A stretch of DNA of 64,000 nucleotides. Origin: Streptomyces rugosispiralis (GTDB taxonomy: Bacteria; Actinomycetota; Actinomycetes; Streptomycetales; Streptomycetaceae). The translations under genes and the position numbers were made by a program. A model generated the notes under the pieces. The model was not told where the DNA came from, did no database searches, and saw nothing but the letters and a program-made list of their open reading frames with translations. Location of the stretch: contig NZ_JANIAA010000001.1 in assembly GCF_024505145.1 (NCBI RefSeq), forward strand, positions 248,001-312,000, written 5' to 3'. Position 1 is the stretch's first letter. Every line of letters begins with the position of its first letter. Shown piece by piece: positions 8,796 to 18,502 of the stretch.

Positions 8796-10130
8796 ATGTC
8801 CCGCACGCTCCACCTCGCGCTGCACCCGTACGGCGTCGGCGGCCCGGGCCAGCACGGACTGTGGAAGGATCCGCGGGTCGCGAAGAACGCGAGCATCGAC
8901 ATCAACTACTACATCCGGCAGGCCAAGGCGGCCGAACACGCCCTCTTCGACGCCCTGTTCATCGTCGACAGCCAGTTCATCGACGCCACCTACCCGGCCC
9001 ACTACCTCAACCGGCTGGAGCCGCTGACCCTGCTGTCGGCGGTCGCCACCCACACCCGGCACGTCGGGCTGGTCGGCACGGCCAGCTCGACGTACAACTC
9101 GCCCTTCAACCTGGCCCGGCGGTTCGCCTCCCTCGACCACATCAGCGGTGGCCGCGCCGGCTGGAACGTCGTGACCAGCTTCGACACGGGAGCCTCCCGG
9201 AACTTCGGGCTCGAAGAACACCTCGACTACACCACCCGCTACCGCCGCGCCCTGGAATTCGTGCGGGTCGCCCGCGGCCTGTGGGACTCCTACGAGGACG
9301 ACGCGTTCCCCGCCGACGTCGAGCGCGACCTGTTCCTCGACCCGGCCAAACTGCACCGACTCGACCATGAGGGCGAGCACTTCAAGGTGGCGGGTCCGCT
9401 CAACCTCTCGCGCTCGCCCCAGGGACAGCCGGTGATCTTCCAGGCCGGAGTCTCCGAAGAGGGCCGCGACCTCGCCGCGCGGGTCGCCGAGGGCATCTAC
9501 GCGCCGGGCGGCTCGCTGGAGCAGGCGCGGGAGTACTACGCCGACATCAAGCGCCGCACCGCCGCCCACGGGCGCGATCCCGAGCGCATCAAGATCTTCA
9601 TCCATGGCGGGCCGGTCGTCGCCGCGACCGACGAAGCGGCCCGGCGCCGGGAGCGGGAGATCTTCGAGGAGGACGACGACTTCGACCGCAACCTCGCGCT
9701 TCTCGGCCGTTCCTTCGGCGCCTACGACTTCGGCGCACACGATCTGGACGCGCCGTTCCCGGACGTGGCGCACCTCGCCGAGAAGGGCGGCCGGACCGGC
9801 GCCGCCAAGATCATCGCCCGCGCCACGGCGGAGCACCTGACGTTGCGCCAGGTGGCCGAGTCCATCGGCGAGTTCCGGCGCGCCCCGTTCGTCGGTGCGC
9901 CGGAGACGGTCGCCGACACCATCGAGCGGTGGTTCTCCGCCGGCGCCTTCGACGGCATCAACCTCGCCTTCCGCACCGACGACGACCTCGGCCTCTTCGT
10001 CGACGGCGTCGTCCCGATCCTCCAGAGGCGCGGGCTGTACCGCACCGAGTACCGGGCCGACACCCTGCGCGGCAATCTCGGGCTGCCGGTCCCCGTCAAC
10101 CGCTGGACATCCGCCGAAGCGCGAGCCTGA
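8796..10130 (+). CDS. LLM-class FMN-dependent monooxygenase (NtaA/SnaA/DszA type)
   Basis: This 444-residue luciferase-like monooxygenase starts at ATG 8796 after CAGGGAGAGA. Family features are FIVDSQFID near residue 55, SSTYNSPFNLARRFASLDHISGGRAGWNVVTS near 90-120, the NFGLEEHLDYTTRYRRALEF helix, and PVIFQAGVSEEGRDLAARVAEGIY. Members use FMNH2 from a separate reductase plus O2 to oxidise substrates such as nitrilotriacetate, dibenzothiophene sulfone or pristinamycin IIB. No reductase is adjacent. The leader peptide upstream favours a sulfur-scavenging substrate, which is inference. Confidence 0.9.
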   Translation: MSRTLHLALHPYGVGGPGQHGLWKDPRVAKNASIDINYYIRQAKAAEHALFDALFIVDSQFIDATYPAHYLNRLEPLTLLSAVATHTRHVGLVGTASSTYNSPFNLARRFASLDHISGGRAGWNVVTSFDTGASRNFGLEEHLDYTTRYRRALEFVRVARGLWDSYEDDAFPADVERDLFLDPAKLHRLDHEGEHFKVAGPLNLSRSPQGQPVIFQAGVSEEGRDLAARVAEGIYAPGGSLEQAREYYADIKRRTAAHGRDPERIKIFIHGGPVVAATDEAARRREREIFEEDDDFDRNLALLGRSFGAYDFGAHDLDAPFPDVAHLAEKGGRTGAAKIIARATAEHLTLRQVAESIGEFRRAPFVGAPETVADTIERWFSAGAFDGINLAFRTDDDLGLFVDGVVPILQRRGLYRTEYRADTLRGNLGLPVPVNRWTSAEARA

Positions 10131-10157
10131 TGTGCCCGGCTACTCCATTGTGCCCGG

Positions 10158-11072
10158 CTACTCCTTGACCGCCCCCGAGTTCGCCCCCTGCACGAAGTAG
10201 CGCTGGAAGCAGAAGAACAGCGCCGCCACCGGCAGGGTCGCCAGCAGGGCCGCCGCCAGCTTCAGCGGGTACTGCGTACCGCCGCCCAGTCCGCCCGAGA
10301 CAAACCGCGCGAGCCCGGTCGTCAGCGTCTCGTACTGGCCGGACTGCGTGGCCACCAGGAAGTGGGTGAACTCGTTCCAGGAGCCCTGGAACGACAGGAT
10401 CGTCAGGGTGATCAGCGCGGGCCGGGCCATCGGCAGCACCACCGACCAGAAGGTCCGGATCACCCCGGCGCCGTCCACCCGCGCGGCCTCCTCGACCTCC
10501 CGGGGGATGGACTCGAAGAATTGCTTCATGATGAAGATCCCGGCCGCGTCCACCATCAGCGGAAGGATCATGCCGGTGTAGGTGTCGAACAGCCCGAACG
10601 TGTTCAGCACCAGGAACTTCGGGATCAGCAGCGCCACCCCGGGCACCGCCATCACCCCGACGACGAAGCCGAACAGCAGCGAGCGGCCCCGGAAACGCAG
10701 CCGAGCCAGCGCGTACCCCGCCATCGAGTCGAACAGCACCCGCCCGGCGGTGACCAGGACCGCGACCAGGGTCGAGTTGCCCAGCCAGCGCAGGAACGGC
10801 ACCCCGTCCCCGGCCTGGCTCAGCCCGAACAGCCGCTGGTAGGCGGCGGTCGTCGGGGTGGTGGGCACCAGTCCGAGCGGATGCGCCGCCGCATCCGGGT
10901 CCGTCTTGAACCCGGTCACCAACTGGAGCGCGAACGGCAGCAGGTACAGCAGTGCGGCCCCCACCACCAGCGCGTATCCCAGCGCCCGCAGCGGCAGCGG
11001 GAACCGGCCGAGCACCGGGCGGCCCGCGTCCCTGGCCCTGGCCTCGGGGGCAGCCGTGGCCGTGGCGTTCAT
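10158..11072 (-). CDS. Carbohydrate ABC transporter permease (MalG-like)
   Basis: This 304-residue permease has six predicted membrane segments (the first near residues 33-55) and the coupling motif EEAARVDGAGVIRTFWSVVLPMARP. It is of the MalG/CUT1 class. The ATG at 11072 overlaps the stop of the MalF-like gene by 4 bp. It is the last gene of a three-gene sugar importer operon; no ATPase is encoded here, so a shared MsiK-type ATPase is likely, as is usual in Streptomyces. Confidence 0.92.
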   Translation of the reverse strand: MNATATAAPEARARDAGRPVLGRFPLPLRALGYALVVGAALLYLLPFALQLVTGFKTDPDAAAHPLGLVPTTPTTAAYQRLFGLSQAGDGVPFLRWLGNSTLVAVLVTAGRVLFDSMAGYALARLRFRGRSLLFGFVVGVMAVPGVALLIPKFLVLNTFGLFDTYTGMILPLMVDAAGIFIMKQFFESIPREVEEAARVDGAGVIRTFWSVVLPMARPALITLTILSFQGSWNEFTHFLVATQSGQYETLTTGLARFVSGGLGGGTQYPLKLAAALLATLPVAALFFCFQRYFVQGANSGAVKE

Positions 11073-12286
11073 CGATTCCTCCCGGGGCGGGGACCGCGCT
11101 CCCGCAGCGCCCAGCGCTGCAGGGCGGTGATGAGCAGGATCAGCACGAGCAGGATGAAGGCGATGGCCGCGCCCTGCCCGAAGTCGGCGTCGTCGAAGGC
11201 CGTCGAGTACGACAGGAAGGCCGGCGTCAGCGTCGTGTTGCCCGGGGCGCCCTGGCCCATCACATACACCTGGTCGAAGACCTGCCAGGTGGCGATCGTC
11301 CCCAGGGTGAGGACGAGGAAGAGCACCGGCCGCAGTGCGGGCAGCGTGATGTGGCGCAGCATCTGGCGGCGGTTCACGCCCTCGATGGCGGCCGCCTCCT
11401 CCAGCTCGCGCGGGATGTCCTGGAGGGCCGCGAGGAAGATCAGCATGAAGGTACCGGAGGTCGTCCACACGGCCAGCAGAATGATCGTGCACATCGCGAC
11501 GGACGGACCGGACAGCCACTCGTACCAGGAAAGGCCCATGAAGGAGTGGTCGGCCAGCACACCCGGGGGGTGGTCGGGGTCGACGATCCCCAGGCCGCCG
11601 AGCAGCGTCGAGAGCACCCCGCGCGAGTCGGCGAACCAGTTCGGGCCCTTCACCCCGATCCAGGACAGCAGCGTGTTGACGGCACCGCTGCCCTGGAAGA
11701 GAAAGAGGAAGACGGTGGAGACCGCGATCGAGCTGGTGACCGACGGGAAGAAGAACGTGGTGCGCAGGGCGCCCCGGGCGCGCAGCAGCCGCTGGTTGAC
11801 GATCAGCGCGAGCACCAGCGCGAGCCCGGTCTGCAGCGGCACGGTCAGCGCCACGTAGTAGACGTTGTTGCGCAGCGAGGTCGCGAAGAGGGTGCGGTCG
11901 AGGCCGTCCTCGGTGAGCAGCGTCCGGTAGTTGTCCAGGCCCACGAACTTCGCCTGCCCGGTGAACGGGTTGGACTGCCCGTCCCAGTCCAGCAGGCTGA
12001 CCCACAGGGCCATCAGGATCGGCAGCACCAGGAACAGGCCGAGGATCAGCACCATGGGGCTGACGAACAGCCAGCCCCAGGCGCCTTCGCCGCGGCGGCG
12101 CCCCGCGGGCGGGGTGTTTGGGGTGCGGGGCGCCGCCTTGGGGCCGGACCCGCCGGGCGCGTCAGGTGCGCCCGGCGAACCGGCCGTACGGGGGTCCCCG
12201 CCGGCGGCCCCGGGGGCCGGGCGGGGACCGGACGACGCGCCACGCGGGAGGTGGCGCGCCGTGCGGTGGGTGGTGCGGAAGGGCAT
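11069..12286 (-). CDS. Carbohydrate ABC transporter permease (MalF-like)
   Basis: This 405-residue permease has a long Pro/Ala/Gly-rich cytoplasmic N-terminus (about 70 residues) before the first membrane segment (WGWLFVSPMVLILGLFLVLP). The coupling motif is EEAAAIEGVNRRQMLRHITLPALRP. The membrane core is typical of MalF/CUT1 permeases; the extra N-terminal tail is low-complexity, and a later start is possible. It overlaps the MalG-like gene by 4 bp. Confidence 0.92.
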   Translation of the reverse strand: MPFRTTHRTARHLPRGASSGPRPAPGAAGGDPRTAGSPGAPDAPGGSGPKAAPRTPNTPPAGRRRGEGAWGWLFVSPMVLILGLFLVLPILMALWVSLLDWDGQSNPFTGQAKFVGLDNYRTLLTEDGLDRTLFATSLRNNVYYVALTVPLQTGLALVLALIVNQRLLRARGALRTTFFFPSVTSSIAVSTVFLFLFQGSGAVNTLLSWIGVKGPNWFADSRGVLSTLLGGLGIVDPDHPPGVLADHSFMGLSWYEWLSGPSVAMCTIILLAVWTTSGTFMLIFLAALQDIPRELEEAAAIEGVNRRQMLRHITLPALRPVLFLVLTLGTIATWQVFDQVYVMGQGAPGNTTLTPAFLSYSTAFDDADFGQGAAIAFILLVLILLITALQRWALRERGPRPGRNR

Positions 12287-12292
12287 GACGGC

Positions 12293-13537
12293 TCAGTCGC
12301 CCTTCGCCATGGTCTGTTCGCCGTTGCGCTGCAGGTCGGCGAGGATCTTCTTCGGGTCCGTGGTGCGCAGCGACTGGAGTTCGGTGTTGAACTGGCTGAG
12401 CACCTTGTCGAACCCGGCGACGGTCACCGGGCCCTGCGCGTAGGCGTTGGCGTCGACCCAGGCCTTGGCGTCCGGTTCCTGCTTCGCGTACTCGGCGAGG
12501 GCGCTGGTGCGCGAGGGCATCACCCCGAATCCCTCCGCGAACTTCAGCTGCCGCTCACCGGAGCTGAGGTACTTCACCAGGTCCACGGCCGCCGACCGGT
12601 GGGCGCTCTCGGCGGCCACGCCCCAGCAGTTGCTGAAGGCGAGCGTGGCCTTTCCGGCCGGTCCCGCGGGCAGCGGGACCACCTTGTACGGCACATCCGG
12701 GTAGTCGAGCTTCATGCCGCCGGTCAGCCAGTTGCCCTCGATGGTCATGGCGGCCTTGCCCTTGCCGAGGGCCTCGCCGCCCCAGCTGGTGTCGACCTGC
12801 TTGGCGTACTTCAGCGAGCCGGACCGCAGCAGTGACCTCACAAAGCCGAGCCCCTCGGCGTTCTTCGCGCTGTCGGCGGTCATCTTCGTCTGCTTCGCGT
12901 CGGTGATCCATCCGCCCGCCTGCTTCATGAAGACGCCGAGCCGCTGGTACTCGTCGCTGGTGACCAGGCCGGTGACGCCGTCGCCGGTGAGTTTCCCGGC
13001 GACCTTCCTCAGCTCGTCCCAGGAGGTGGGGTAGTCCTTCTCGGTCAGCCCCGCCTTCTTCCACAGATCGGTGTTGATGGCGAGGGCGAGGGTGGAGGTG
13101 TCCTTGGGCAGGCACACCAGCTTCCCGTCGTAGGTGAAGGCGGTGCGCAGCGGCTCGGCGAAGTCGTCCGCGTCCTTGACCTTGTCGCCGTACGGGTAGA
13201 GGGAACCGCCCTTGGCGTAGTTCGCGAACTGGTCGGAGTTGACGTAGAAGACGTCCGGCGGCCGGTGCCCGGCGAAGGACTGGGCCAGCTGCTGGTTCAT
13301 GTCCTTGGCGGCCTCGACGGTCACCTTGTTGCCGGACCGCTTCTCGTACGCGGCCGCGGCCTCCTTGACCGCCTTGGTCTCGGCGTCGCCCGAAGTGGCT
13401 ATCAGGACCTTCAGATGCTGTTTGGCGCCGGTGTCCTGCTGGGTTTCCTTGTCGCCGCCGAAGCTCGACGAGCAACCGGTGGCGGCCAGGAGCGCCGCGC
13501 AGGTGACGAGGGCGGCCGTGGCCGTGCGGGGGGCCAT
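12293..13537 (-). CDS. Sugar ABC transporter substrate-binding lipoprotein (SBP_bac_1)
   Basis: This 414-residue solute-binding protein has a Sec-type lipoprotein signal, with lipobox AATGC giving Cys22. The mature part shows family-1 features: DVFYVNSDQFANYA, a LVCLPKDTSTLALAINTDLWKKAGL hinge region, then PTSWDEL. It is first in the importer operon, seven bases ahead of the MalF-like gene, and lies downstream of the LacI gene in the same direction. The ligand is probably an alpha-glucoside, judging from the divergent debranching-like enzyme. Confidence 0.92.
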   Translation of the reverse strand: MAPRTATAALVTCAALLAATGCSSSFGGDKETQQDTGAKQHLKVLIATSGDAETKAVKEAAAAYEKRSGNKVTVEAAKDMNQQLAQSFAGHRPPDVFYVNSDQFANYAKGGSLYPYGDKVKDADDFAEPLRTAFTYDGKLVCLPKDTSTLALAINTDLWKKAGLTEKDYPTSWDELRKVAGKLTGDGVTGLVTSDEYQRLGVFMKQAGGWITDAKQTKMTADSAKNAEGLGFVRSLLRSGSLKYAKQVDTSWGGEALGKGKAAMTIEGNWLTGGMKLDYPDVPYKVVPLPAGPAGKATLAFSNCWGVAAESAHRSAAVDLVKYLSSGERQLKFAEGFGVMPSRTSALAEYAKQEPDAKAWVDANAYAQGPVTVAGFDKVLSQFNTELQSLRTTDPKKILADLQRNGEQTMAKGD

Positions 13538-13645
13538 GATTCCTCCGTGGATTAGGGATGGTACGTGCGGCTCGAGGGGGGTGGAGGAGAGGTGATGTCC
13601 GGGGCGCGGCGCCTCACGGCGCCGGCGACAGGGAGCGACGGTGCG

Positions 13646-14710
13646 TCAGGGCGCCGGTGTGTCGGAACCGGGCGCCGGGGCGCTGTCGCGGATGACGAGG
13701 GAGGGCTCCAGCAGGACGCGCTCCGGTGGCGCGGCCGGGTCGGCCATCCGGGCCAGCAGCAGCCGTACGCACTCCCTGCCGACCGCCTCCAGCGGCTGGG
13801 CGACCGTGGACAGGGAGGGCGAGAGGATCCCGGCGATCGGCGAGTCGTCGAAGCCGACCACGGCGACGTCCCGGCCCGGGACGGCGTTCCGCTCGCGCAG
13901 CGCGTGATAGCAGCCGAGCGCCAGCATGTCGCTGGCCGCGACCACGGCCGTGGCACCCGCGTCCAGTAGCGGCTTCACGGCGATCCGGGCCGCCTCGACG
14001 TCCCCGGCGCTCTCCGCGCGCCGTCCGCGCGTCGGGAGCCCGTGCCGGCGCATGGCCCGCTGCCAGCCCCCGGCACGGTCGTCACCGACGCCGGAGCCGC
14101 GCGGCCAGCCCAGGAAGGCGATCCTGCGGTGCCCGAGGGCGACCAGATGCTCCACGGCGGCGTCGGTGCCCGAGGCGCCGTCGACGTCGGCCCAATCACC
14201 GATCTGCCGCCCCGACCACATCCGGCCGAAGCCGACGAACGGTACGCCCCGCTTGGCCAGCCACGCCTGGCGCGGGTCCTGGCGGGCGGTGTTGCTGAGC
14301 ACGAAGCCGTCGACCTCGTGCCGGCCGAGCAGTTCCTCGTACCCTTCCAGGCTCGGGCCGCCGGGCGGGCAGGCGAAGAGCAGCATCCGGTAGCCGGCCT
14401 CGTCGGCGGCCTGCGACAGGGCGTGCAGAAAGCGGTCCATGACCGGGGCCGTGTCGCCGCCCGGAGTGGGCTGGATGCCGTAGCCGATCAGCTTGCTGGA
14501 GCGGGTGCGCAGGGTCTGCGCGGCGCGGCTCGGGCGGTAGCCCATCTCGTCGATCGCTCCGCGGACTCGCTCCAGGGTCTCGGGGCGCAGCAGCTCCGGC
14601 GAGTTGATCGCGTTGGACACGGTCTGCGGGGAGACACCGGCCCGGCGGGCGACCATGGCGAGGGTCACCGGGCTGCCCTTGGGCGAGGGACTGCTGGTGG
14701 AGCGGGGCAT
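13646..14710 (-). CDS. LacI-family transcriptional regulator
   Basis: This 354-residue repressor has a LacI headpiece at residues 16-70 (TLAMVARRAGVSPQTVSNAINSPELLRPETLERV, then GYRPSRAAQTLRT) and a periplasmic-binding-protein-like effector domain. It lies 108 bp upstream of the sugar importer operon and is divergent from the debranching-like gene. Two LacI-type half-site clusters lie in the 112-bp divergent gap. It probably represses both units in the absence of an oligosaccharide inducer. Confidence 0.93.
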   Translation of the reverse strand: MPRSTSSPSPKGSPVTLAMVARRAGVSPQTVSNAINSPELLRPETLERVRGAIDEMGYRPSRAAQTLRTRSSKLIGYGIQPTPGGDTAPVMDRFLHALSQAADEAGYRMLLFACPPGGPSLEGYEELLGRHEVDGFVLSNTARQDPRQAWLAKRGVPFVGFGRMWSGRQIGDWADVDGASGTDAAVEHLVALGHRRIAFLGWPRGSGVGDDRAGGWQRAMRRHGLPTRGRRAESAGDVEAARIAVKPLLDAGATAVVAASDMLALGCYHALRERNAVPGRDVAVVGFDDSPIAGILSPSLSTVAQPLEAVGRECVRLLLARMADPAAPPERVLLEPSLVIRDSAPAPGSDTPAP

Positions 14711-14758
14711 ACGGGTCTCCGGCGTACGAGGGTCTGAAGCCTGGTCCTACAAAGTTGA

Positions 14759-14792
14759 TTTGAGCGTTCCAAAAGCATTGTCAGCGCTCTGA
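14759..14792. promoter_or_regulatory. Two candidate LacI operators in the divergent gap
   Basis: TTTGAGCGTTCCAAA (14759-14773) and TGTCAGCGCTCTGA (14779-14792, centred on AGCGCT) are imperfect palindromes with the central CG of LacI-family operators. They lie between the LacI gene and the debranching-like gene. Their spacing would let two dimers bind neighbouring helix faces. Binding is inferred from form and location. Confidence 0.5.
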
Positions 14793-14822
14793 AGAGGCCG
14801 TTAGTGTCTTTGGATCGATCTA

Positions 14823-16997
14823 ATGCTGAGAGGTTCTACTCCTTTGGACACCACTGTCAAGACCCAGGACACCAACGAAACGGTCACTACCCCCACTTCG
14901 GTGGCCGCGAACTTGCAGCCGTTCCTGCACGACGCGGTCGTCACGCTGTACGCGCCGAGCTTTGTGATCTCGCGCGCGGACGGGCAGCTCGACGGGGGTG
15001 CGGATGGCTTCTACCACGGTGACGGCAGGGCGCTGTCCCACCTGACCGTCGCGGTGGAGTCGATCGACCTGGCCCCGGTCGGCGGCGGACTCAGGGGGGC
15101 CGACCGGGCGGACTTCCGGGCGATCCTGCGCGGGCTCGGCGAGGCGACGCCCGACCCGGCGGTCGCCCTGGACCGCCGCCGGACCGTCGCCTCCGGGCGG
15201 TTGGAGGAGAGCTTCGAGGTCACCAACGCGGGCACCCGGCGGGTCGGTTTCCGGCTCACGGTCACGGCCGGCACGGACCTCGCCCTGATGGAGCGGGTGA
15301 AGTCGGGCCACGTCCTGGACCCGGTGCCGGCGCGGGCCGAAGACTCGGAAGGCGCCGAGGGCGGCGATCTGGTGTGGTCCCGCGACGGGTTCACGGTACG
15401 CCTGGTCAGCGAGCCCGCGCCGGACGCCCTGGAGGCGCCGGAGGGCCGGCTGTCGTACGACGTGGAACTGGACCCCGGCGCTTCATGGACGGCGACGCTG
15501 CGCTGCACGGCGGCGTACGCGGACGGCGACCAGTTCCCGGCCGCCCCGGCGGACGCCGTGCCGTGGCGCGGCCCGGCCCTGCGCAGCGCGGACCGGCGCT
15601 TCGACCAGTGGCTGGACCAGTCGGTGGCCGACGCGGACCGGCTGCGCCTGATGGACCCCCGGTCCACGGAGGGGCGCGCGGACGGCGCGAACAGGCCGGA
15701 TCAGTTCCTGGCCGCCGGGGCCCCGTGGTTTCTGACCCTCTTCGGCCGTGACTCGTTGTGGGCCGCCCGCATGCTGCTCCCGCTCGGCACCGAGCTCGCG
15801 GCCGGTACGCTGCGCACGCTCGCCCGCCGCCAGGGGGCGGTGGCCGACCCCGCCACGGAGGAGCAGCCGGGGAAGATCCTGCACGAAGTGCGGCGCTCCA
15901 CCCAGAACTTCACCGACACCTTCGCCGTCCCGCCGGTGTACTACGGCACGGTCGACGCGACCCCCCTGTGGATCACCCTGCTCCATGACGCCTGGCGCTG
16001 GGGTCTGGCCCCCGAGCAGGTGGAACAGCTGCTGCCGCACACCGAGTCGGCGCTCGCGTGGATACGCGACCAGGCGGCCGCGGCCGACGACGGCTTTCTC
16101 AGGTACGTCGACCGGACCGGCCGGGGCCTGGCCAATCAGGGCTGGAAGGACTCCGGCGACGCCATCCGCCATCGCGACGGCCGGCTCGCCGACCCCCCGA
16201 TCGCGCTGTGCGAGGTGCAGGCGTACGCCTACGAGGCGGCGCGGGGCGGCGCGGCGCTGCTGCGCGCTTTCGGGCGGCCGGGCGCGGACGCGTGGGAGGA
16301 ATGGGCGGAGGCGCTCGCCACCCGCTTCCGGAAGAGCTTCTGGGTGGCGGACGCCCAGGGCCCGTACCCGGCGGTCGCGCTGGACCGCGACGGCCGGCCG
16401 GTGGACTCGGTCACCTCGGGCTTCGGCCACCTCCTCGGGACGGGCCTGCTCAACCAGGAGGAGAGCGCGGCGCTCGCGGCCCGGCTGACCGGCCCCGACC
16501 TCGACTCCGGCCACGGTCTGCGCACCCTGAGCAGCGACTCGGTGGGCTTCAACCCGTACGGCTACCACATTGGTTCCATCTGGCCGCACGACACCGCGAT
16601 CGCGGTGCACGGCCTGGTCAGGGCCGGCTTCCCGGACGCGGCGGCGCCGCTGGCGGCGGGCCTGCTGACGGCGTCGGCGGGGTTCGCCGGACGCCTGCCC
16701 GAGCTGTTCGCAGGCCACGGCGGAGCGGCGGGCCCGCACCCGGCCCCCTACCCCGCGTCCTGCCGCCCCCAGGCATGGGCGGCCGCCTCCTCGGTCCAGG
16801 TGCTGCGCTCGGTCCTCGGTCTGGAGGCGGACGTCCCGGGCGGCACGGTCACGGTGGCCCCCGCCTTCGCCGGGGCGTACGCCCCGCTGACGGTGACGGG
16901 GCTCCAGGTCGGCGGGGCCCGGCTGGACATCACACTGGCGGCGGACGGAGCGGTGAACGTGACGGCGCCGGAGGGGCTGACGGTGGTCTCGGCCTGA
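14823..16997 (+). CDS. Glycogen-debranching-like glycoside hydrolase (amylo-alpha-1,6-glucosidase family)
   Basis: This 724-residue, probably cytoplasmic enzyme has an N-terminal beta domain (HDAVVTLYAPSFVISRADGQL onward) like that of bacterial debranching-related enzymes. An (alpha/alpha)6 catalytic barrel follows: APWFLTLFGRDSLWAARMLLP near 300, NQGWKDSGDAI near 440 and GYHIGSIWPHDTAIAVHGL near 580. The Asp in GRDSLW and the acidic residues of the later motifs are active-site candidates. A TTG at 14844, 10 bp after GAGAGG, is an alternative start. It is divergent from LacI and the importer and probably processes the imported sugar. Confidence 0.88.
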   Translation: MLRGSTPLDTTVKTQDTNETVTTPTSVAANLQPFLHDAVVTLYAPSFVISRADGQLDGGADGFYHGDGRALSHLTVAVESIDLAPVGGGLRGADRADFRAILRGLGEATPDPAVALDRRRTVASGRLEESFEVTNAGTRRVGFRLTVTAGTDLALMERVKSGHVLDPVPARAEDSEGAEGGDLVWSRDGFTVRLVSEPAPDALEAPEGRLSYDVELDPGASWTATLRCTAAYADGDQFPAAPADAVPWRGPALRSADRRFDQWLDQSVADADRLRLMDPRSTEGRADGANRPDQFLAAGAPWFLTLFGRDSLWAARMLLPLGTELAAGTLRTLARRQGAVADPATEEQPGKILHEVRRSTQNFTDTFAVPPVYYGTVDATPLWITLLHDAWRWGLAPEQVEQLLPHTESALAWIRDQAAAADDGFLRYVDRTGRGLANQGWKDSGDAIRHRDGRLADPPIALCEVQAYAYEAARGGAALLRAFGRPGADAWEEWAEALATRFRKSFWVADAQGPYPAVALDRDGRPVDSVTSGFGHLLGTGLLNQEESAALAARLTGPDLDSGHGLRTLSSDSVGFNPYGYHIGSIWPHDTAIAVHGLVRAGFPDAAAPLAAGLLTASAGFAGRLPELFAGHGGAAGPHPAPYPASCRPQAWAAASSVQVLRSVLGLEADVPGGTVTVAPAFAGAYAPLTVTGLQVGGARLDITLAADGAVNVTAPEGLTVVSA

Positions 16998-17078
16998 CGC
17001 GACGCCCCCCGGTGCCCGGCGGCGGCTCCGCCCATGGGACACCCGGCCACACCCTCGACCGTCCCGGTGTGTGTACCG

Positions 17079-17102
17079 CACATTGGCCTCACCACCAATG
17101 TG
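17079..17102. promoter_or_regulatory. Inverted repeat upstream of the serine hydrolase gene
   Basis: CACATTGG and CCAATGTG form perfect 8-bp arms around an 8-bp spacer, about 80 bp ahead of the serine hydrolase start. There is no T-run, so an operator is more likely than a terminator. The regulator is unknown. Confidence 0.5.
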
Positions 17103-17180
17103 TATGAACACTTGCCTCCGACGTTCCGCGAGCCGCATCACAGACGAGGGATGCGGCTCGCTCACGAGGGGAGAGCCGCG

Positions 17181-18482
17181 ATGACCTTCAGGCCCATCGA
17201 CAGTCACCACGTCCTGAGCCGCCGATCCACGCTCACCGCAGCGGGGATCGCGGCCGTGAGCGCTCTCGGCGTGCATGGCGCGGAGGCCCGGCCGAGGCAC
17301 CCGAGCGCGTCCAGCCGCTCGGGCCTCGCGCCGGGCGCCGAGCCGATCGCCGAGAACCTGCTCGACACCACCCCGGAGAACCAGGCCGCGACCTATCGGC
17401 ACGTCGACCGCCAACGGCTCGCGATCCGTGCCATCCACACGGACCCGGCCCGAACCACCCCGCTCCCGCACAACGGAACGTCGCTGGGCGACGTGCGCTA
17501 CGTCTACAAGGGGACCAGGCGCACCGTCCGGCGCTTCGTCTCCGAGAACCGGATCGCCGGTCTCCTGGTGCTCAAGGACGGCGCCATCGCCCACGAGCAG
17601 TACGCGATGGGCAACACCGAGACGACGCGGTGGACGTCGATGTCCATTGCCAAGTCCGTCACCGCCACCTTGATCGGCGCGGCCCTGGCCGACGGCGCGA
17701 TCGGCGGACTCGACGACCCGGTCCTGCGGTACGTCCCCGAGCTGAAGGGCAGCGCCTACCGGGACAACACGATCCGGCAGCTCCTCCAGATGAGCTCGGG
17801 CGTCAAATGGATCGAGGCCGGCGCGAACGATCCCTATGGCGACAACGACATCGCCCGCATGTTCAAAGGGATATACGGCAAACAGCGGGGCGCGGTCATG
17901 GAACTCATGCGGACCCGCCCGCGGGCAGCGGCACCCGGCAGCGTCTTCAACTACTCCACCGGCGAGGCCTACGTGCTCTCGGCCGTCGTCGCCAACGCGA
18001 CGGGGAAGACCGCGAGCCACTACCTGTCGGAGAAGATCTGGCGCCCCCTGGGCATGGAAGCCGACGCGTACTGGATACTCGACGCGCCCGGGGGCCGGGA
18101 GATGGGCGGAAGCTGCATCCAGGCGACACTGCGCGACTACGGCCGCTTCGGGCAGTCCATCCTGACCGGCGGCGACGGAGTGGTGCCGAGGGGATGGCGG
18201 GACCGGGCCGGCCGGCCCGAATCGAGGATCACCGACTACGGCCGCCTGTACGAGGGATCCCCGTACGGCTACGGCTACCTGTGGTGGGCCATCCCGCCCG
18301 GGGTCGCCGGTGCGCGTGGCCCCGTCCCGACCTTCGTAGGGCTCGGACACGGCGGGCAGAAGCTCTACATCAACCCCGCGGAGGGCGTCGTCACCGTGGT
18401 ATGGAGCGCTCTGCGGCCCGGGGTCGACGTGGACCCGGAGCTGTTCGCACTACTCGACTCCGTGGTCCACGCCCTGCGCTGA
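17181..18482 (+). CDS. Secreted serine hydrolase of the beta-lactamase/6-aminohexanoate-dimer hydrolase class
   Basis: This 433-residue protein starts at ATG 17181, which follows GAGGGGAG; longer in-frame starts are not preferred. A Tat-like signal (SRRSTLTAAGIAAVSALG) precedes an Ala-X-Ala-type cleavage region. The catalytic SxxK is SIAK at 155-158. A Tyr motif appears as FNYSTGEAY, and GLGHGGQ occupies the KTG/HxG position. The family includes NylB-like amidases, esterases and DD-peptidase relatives, so the substrate cannot be named. It is convergent with the DevS-like kinase gene. Confidence 0.88.
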   Translation: MTFRPIDSHHVLSRRSTLTAAGIAAVSALGVHGAEARPRHPSASSRSGLAPGAEPIAENLLDTTPENQAATYRHVDRQRLAIRAIHTDPARTTPLPHNGTSLGDVRYVYKGTRRTVRRFVSENRIAGLLVLKDGAIAHEQYAMGNTETTRWTSMSIAKSVTATLIGAALADGAIGGLDDPVLRYVPELKGSAYRDNTIRQLLQMSSGVKWIEAGANDPYGDNDIARMFKGIYGKQRGAVMELMRTRPRAAAPGSVFNYSTGEAYVLSAVVANATGKTASHYLSEKIWRPLGMEADAYWILDAPGGREMGGSCIQATLRDYGRFGQSILTGGDGVVPRGWRDRAGRPESRITDYGRLYEGSPYGYGYLWWAIPPGVAGARGPVPTFVGLGHGGQKLYINPAEGVVTVVWSALRPGVDVDPELFALLDSVVHALR

Positions 18483-18502
18483 GCCCGAGATCTCACCCCC
18501 GC

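Noticed and set aside
15483..18350. A 955-codon open frame on the minus strand opposite the glycosidase and serine hydrolase genes
   Set aside because: It is a GC-bias shadow: Arg/Gly/Val-rich with no domain motifs, while both plus-strand genes have full catalytic signatures.
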